From contig JAUXXF010000019.1 in the NCBI GenBank assembly GCA_030681135.1, forward strand, positions 1 through 64,000: a DNA stretch of 64,000 bases, in the 5' to 3' direction. This DNA is from Chlamydiales bacterium. Its GTDB lineage: Bacteria; Chlamydiota; Chlamydiia; Chlamydiales; SM23-39. Every line of letters starts with the position of its first letter. Within the stretch, counting starts at the first letter, position 1. Positions 61,350 to 64,000 of this stretch are shown piece by piece. The position numbers and the translations under genes were made by a program. The notes beneath the pieces were generated by a model. It saw only the letters and a list, made by a program, of their open reading frames with translations, did not search any database and was not told the origin of the DNA.

Positions 61350-61774
61350 TTTTTTTCTATGGACGTAAGAGTCTCTTCCGTTTCTAACATGTCGACCAGG
61401 AAATATTGGAGCACTTTTAAAACATAGCGTGGCGTATTGTAGACACCTTCTGTTGTAAATACAATCTCGAGGTGAGCTTCTTTAGGCAGACTGAGTGCAA
61501 TTAACACATAGGTTACGGGGATTTCTCGGTCCATTTTAGGAACAATCCAGATCACAAATTGTTCATTGAATAAAGTGACTTTTTCAGGAGATTCTAGAAC
61601 ATGGAAATATTGTGTAAGATCTTCAGGACCTTCAATATCATGCTGCATAGAGGCTAAAAGCCCTAATTCATGCAAAATCTGAAGATCGATGTGCAATACT
61701 CCGTCATGAGCCCAGTTATTCAGATTACTCATGAATTGCTGATAACTTTCCTCCATCTGCGTAGGATCTAGCAT
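61343..61774 (-). CDS. conserved chlamydial protein, 143 aa
   Basis: The start is put at ATG 61774, which has a very good ribosome-binding site (GAAGGGGG); the upstream ATG 61792 has none. The product is a compact acidic alpha/beta protein with W-A-H-D-G-V-L-H near residue 22 and V-T-Y-V-L-I-A-L-S near 87. It has no signal and resembles no enzyme I know. As I recall, Chlamydia carries a similar gene at this place between rsbW and dacF, so it is an ordinary conserved hypothetical. It is convergent with rsbW. Confidence 0.75.
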   Translation of the reverse strand: MLDPTQMEESYQQFMSNLNNWAHDGVLHIDLQILHELGLLASMQHDIEGPEDLTQYFHVLESPEKVTLFNEQFVIWIVPKMDREIPVTYVLIALSLPKEAHLEIVFTTEGVYNTPRYVLKVLQYFLVDMLETEETLTSIEKNQ

Positions 61775-61888
61775 ACGAGCCCCCTTCAACATACCGTGTC
61801 CTCATTGTATGTACTTTTTTAACATGTGTCAAGAGATATGCCCTAAAATGATGCAAATAGTTTATTCTTTAAGAACTTGGGAGTTTTT

Positions 61889-63061
61889 ATGAATTTTTTT
61901 TGGCGTATTGTCTTTTTAAGTCTTTGTGTTTCATCTCTTTGGGGAAAATCTTTGTCGGTCGAAGTCTCGGCCAGATCGGCCATCTTAATGAATGCTGATA
62001 CGGGGGCGGTCTTATTTGAGAAGCAGGCTCATATTCCTGCTTATCCGGCAAGTACGACAAAAATCGGGACAGCTTTGTTTATTTTAGATGAAAAAAAAGC
62101 TCAGTTGCATCGGAATGCCGTTGTCTCTGAGACCTCTTTGCGGATGAAAACTGCTGCATTGGGATCAGATATTGCCTATGCATTAGAGCCTGATGGAACA
62201 ATGATGGGGCTGAAAAAGGGAGAAGTGTTGTCTTTAGAGACGCTCCTTCACGGTGTTATTATGATTTCCGGCAATGATGCGGCTAATGTCATTGCTGAAT
62301 CTTTATCAGGATCTGTCCCTCAATTTATGAATGAAATGAACAGCTATTTAAGCCGCTTGGGATGTCAGAGGACTTTTTATCGTAATCCCCATGGGTTACA
62401 TCATCCGGAACATGTCACAACGGCTTATGATTTGGCGTTAATGATGAAGCACGGTCTTTCTATTCCTAAATTTCGAGAATTGGTTGGCAAGACTTCTTAT
62501 TTACGTCCTAAAAGTAATAAAAGTTCTCAAGAGGAAATAGTGACTTTTAACCAGAGTATAAAACCAGGGCGCTATTATGATCCTAGATCCATTGGAGGAA
62601 AGACGGGCTATCATTCTCAATCTATGGCTACCTTCGTATCGGCAGCCCATGATCAAGGGCGGAATTTGATTGCTGTCCTCTTAGGTTGTTCAAAAACGTC
62701 TCGCTATGAGGATGCAAAACGGTTGTTTGATGCAGCTTTTTCGGAAGAAAGGGTTTCTCGTTTGTTAGTTGGGGCAGAGCGGATGTTTTCTCAAAACATT
62801 GAAGGGGCTGAACGGCCGCTGATAGCTTCGTTGCAAAAGCCTCTTCAAATTTCCTATTTCCCTTCGGAAGAACCAACGTGCCGCGCATTTATTCACTGGC
62901 ATAAGCCCGCCTTGCCCATTAAACAAGGGCAGATCGTCGGAGAAGTCCAAATCATTGATGAAAAGGGAAGCATTGTGATCAGAGCTCCCTTAGTCGCCAA
63001 AGAGCCTCTCCAAGGAACTTGGGCTTTTAGAGTTAAGCAGTGGTTTTCTTGTGCGATGTAA
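61889..63061 (+). CDS. dacF: D-alanyl-D-alanine carboxypeptidase (PBP5/DacF type)
   Basis: This periplasmic serine peptidase trims peptidoglycan stem peptides. Start ATG 61889 follows GGGAG and exposes a signal peptide (I-V-F-L-S-L-C-V-S-S-L-W-G). Catalytic motifs of the S11 family are S-T-T-K (near residue 53), S-G-N (near 130) and K-T-G (near 235). The length of 390 residues is normal, with a C-terminal beta domain. Chlamydiae keep such enzymes for their thin septal peptidoglycan. The upstream region contains no obvious operator. Confidence 0.94.
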   Translation: MNFFWRIVFLSLCVSSLWGKSLSVEVSARSAILMNADTGAVLFEKQAHIPAYPASTTKIGTALFILDEKKAQLHRNAVVSETSLRMKTAALGSDIAYALEPDGTMMGLKKGEVLSLETLLHGVIMISGNDAANVIAESLSGSVPQFMNEMNSYLSRLGCQRTFYRNPHGLHHPEHVTTAYDLALMMKHGLSIPKFRELVGKTSYLRPKSNKSSQEEIVTFNQSIKPGRYYDPRSIGGKTGYHSQSMATFVSAAHDQGRNLIAVLLGCSKTSRYEDAKRLFDAAFSEERVSRLLVGAERMFSQNIEGAERPLIASLQKPLQISYFPSEEPTCRAFIHWHKPALPIKQGQIVGEVQIIDEKGSIVIRAPLVAKEPLQGTWAFRVKQWFSCAM

Positions 63062-63089
63062 AGTTATTTATTGACGCCGCGACGTTTGA

Positions 63090-63133
63090 TTGTTAAGATT
63101 TCTTAATAATCTTAACAAAACCTTGTTAAGATT
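63090..63133 (+). promoter_or_regulatory. three copies of TTGTTAAGATT, alternating orientation
   Basis: Copies at 63090-63100 and 63123-63133 are direct, and one inverted copy lies at 63108-63118. The middle copy can pair with either neighbour, giving two alternative 11-bp hairpins. The first would act as a terminator after dacF, the second would lie 32 bases before the ATG of the next gene. Binding sites for a repressor are the other reading. Confidence 0.6.
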
Positions 63134-63164
63134 AGAGAGTGAATTTAACAGAGAGGACAAAATC

Positions 63165-64000
63165 ATGAGCTATTTTAAACAGATAACAATCAGTGCGGTA
63201 GCGGCGTTTTTTATTGGGATGTGGCCGCAGAGCCTGATCGCTTCCAGTTATAATGTAAACCCTTTGGTTTCAAATCAGCCGTTTCTTGCGCCTAATACAG
63301 ACCCTAATCTAGTCAATGCTTGGGGACTTTTTTTTGCCCCCAATGGCAACTTCTGGGTGGCTGATAATGGCTCTAGTCTATCAACACTCTACCAACCTAA
63401 TGGCACTATTGTTCCTTTCGTCATCAACGTGATGATCAATCCTACAGGAGCTGCGCGCAACCCAGGACCTAATTTTTTGGTTGGAACAATGCCGCATATG
63501 CATCCAGCTAGCTTTGTGTTTGCTTCGGAAAGTGGCAAAATCTTAGGTTTTAATAGTACCGTGGACCCTCTAAATGCCGTCGTCGCAGCAGATGCGTCTT
63601 CTTCTGGAGCGGTCTATAAGGGGTTGGATTTTGTGAAACATCGTTGCGGCGCCCAGTCTTTATGGGTAGCTGACTTTCATAATGCAGTCATCGACATTTA
63701 CGGTGGTAGTTTTAACTATGTTAAATCTATTAGAGACTATTGGATACCTGATGGTTTTGCGCCATTTAATATTCGGTTTTTAAATAATTGGGTTTATGTT
63801 GCCTATGCAAAACAGCTCCCTCCTGCCAATCATGATGATGATCCTGGAGTAGGCAATGGATATGTGGATGTGTTTTCTCCATGTGGTAGCCTCATTAAGC
63901 GGCTCATCTCGGGAGGAAACTTGAACTCTCCTTGGGGATTAGCGATAGCGCCTAATACGTTTGGAGATTTTAGCGGCGCTTTGCTAGTGGGTAACTTTGG
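63165..64000 (+). CDS. secreted TIGR03118-like protein, 3' end outside window
   Basis: From ATG 63165 (GAGAGGAC before it) the frame is open to the window end, at least 278 codons. A signal peptide (A-V-A-A-F-F-I-G-M-W-P-Q-S-L-I-A-S) is followed by P-N-L-V-N-A-W-G-L-F-F-A-P-N-G, F-W-V-A-D-N-G-S, and F-V-F-A-S-E-S-G-K-I-L-G-F-N, matching the TIGR03118 beta-propeller-like family. Function in that family is unknown; extracellular or outer-membrane location is expected. Three TTGTTAAGATT motifs precede it, possibly controlling expression. Confidence 0.8.
   Translation, partial: MSYFKQITISAVAAFFIGMWPQSLIASSYNVNPLVSNQPFLAPNTDPNLVNAWGLFFAPNGNFWVADNGSSLSTLYQPNGTIVPFVINVMINPTGAARNPGPNFLVGTMPHMHPASFVFASESGKILGFNSTVDPLNAVVAADASSSGAVYKGLDFVKHRCGAQSLWVADFHNAVIDIYGGSFNYVKSIRDYWIPDGFAPFNIRFLNNWVYVAYAKQLPPANHDDDPGVGNGYVDVFSPCGSLIKRLISGGNLNSPWGLAIAPNTFGDFSGALLVGNF

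Overview
The window is from a chlamydia-related bacterium of the Parachlamydiales type (Simkania- or Waddlia-like is my best guess; the species cannot be fixed from sequence alone). This rests on gene neighbourhoods that match Chlamydia as I remember them: mutL-pepP; pseudopilin-type type II secretion accessory genes; lpdA-lipA beside a small zinc-ribbon membrane protein; secA-psd-mnmE-nth; and BamD-like/LptE-like/rsbW/conserved protein/dacF. Accessory genes typical of amoeba-associated chlamydiae are interspersed: a MOMP-like porin, an F-box/leucine-rich-repeat protein, an ankyrin protein, an inverse-autotransporter-like adhesin, Inc-like membrane proteins and DUF4143 ATPases. No rRNA, tRNA or CRISPR array was seen.

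Layout. 0-6.5 kb: a truncated small ORF and a winged-helix-like protein, then a minus-strand run made of a MOMP-like porin, an F-box/LRR protein, a secreted protein, a small protein and the CCA-adding enzyme. 6.7-15.5 kb: mutL, pepP and an overlapping orphan PhoR-like sensor kinase, then a 1437-residue adhesin. 15.6-19.4 kb: an AT-rich accessory stretch with a DUF4143 ATPase, an ankyrin protein, and a cutA gene broken by a 160-bp TA-flanked miniature transposon. 19.4-24.4 kb: pseudopilin-like genes separated by an OPT-family transporter. 24.5-36.3 kb: a TolC/OprM-type lipoprotein, a complete TrpXYZ-like ABC importer behind a probable attenuator, a ybhGFSR-type ABC exporter and a second DUF4143 ATPase. 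36.5-46 kb: effector-like proteins, a phosphoesterase/acetyltransferase/glgC operon, an AAA protein behind a symmetrical operator, a glycosyltransferase, and two secreted proteins enclosed by a 74-bp direct repeat. 46-64 kb: mostly conserved chlamydial core genes (lipA, lpdA, secA, psd, nth, mnmE, envelope-assembly genes, rsbW, dacF), ending in a secreted TIGR03118-like protein that runs off the window.

The most unusual structure is a set of dispersed foldback elements. Family A is GC-rich, about 150 bp, and built from small hairpins within one large palindrome with a variable core. Family B is a palindrome of about 170 bp. In two places family B sits inside a half copy of family A at the same point. 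In a third it forms the end of secA. Several element copies supply the last codons and stop of the adjacent gene. Together with the TA-flanked element in cutA and the repeat-bounded segment at 44-46 kb, they suggest that small palindromic elements have strongly shaped this genome.

Functionally, the accessory genes lean toward host interaction (F-box/LRR, ankyrin, adhesin, Inc-like proteins), nutrient import (OPT peptide transporter, Trp-type ABC importer) and export. The core genes cover translation fidelity, lipoylation, glycogen synthesis, DNA repair, protein secretion and cell-envelope building. Functions are inferred from recognisable motifs and memory of families; no database search was run.
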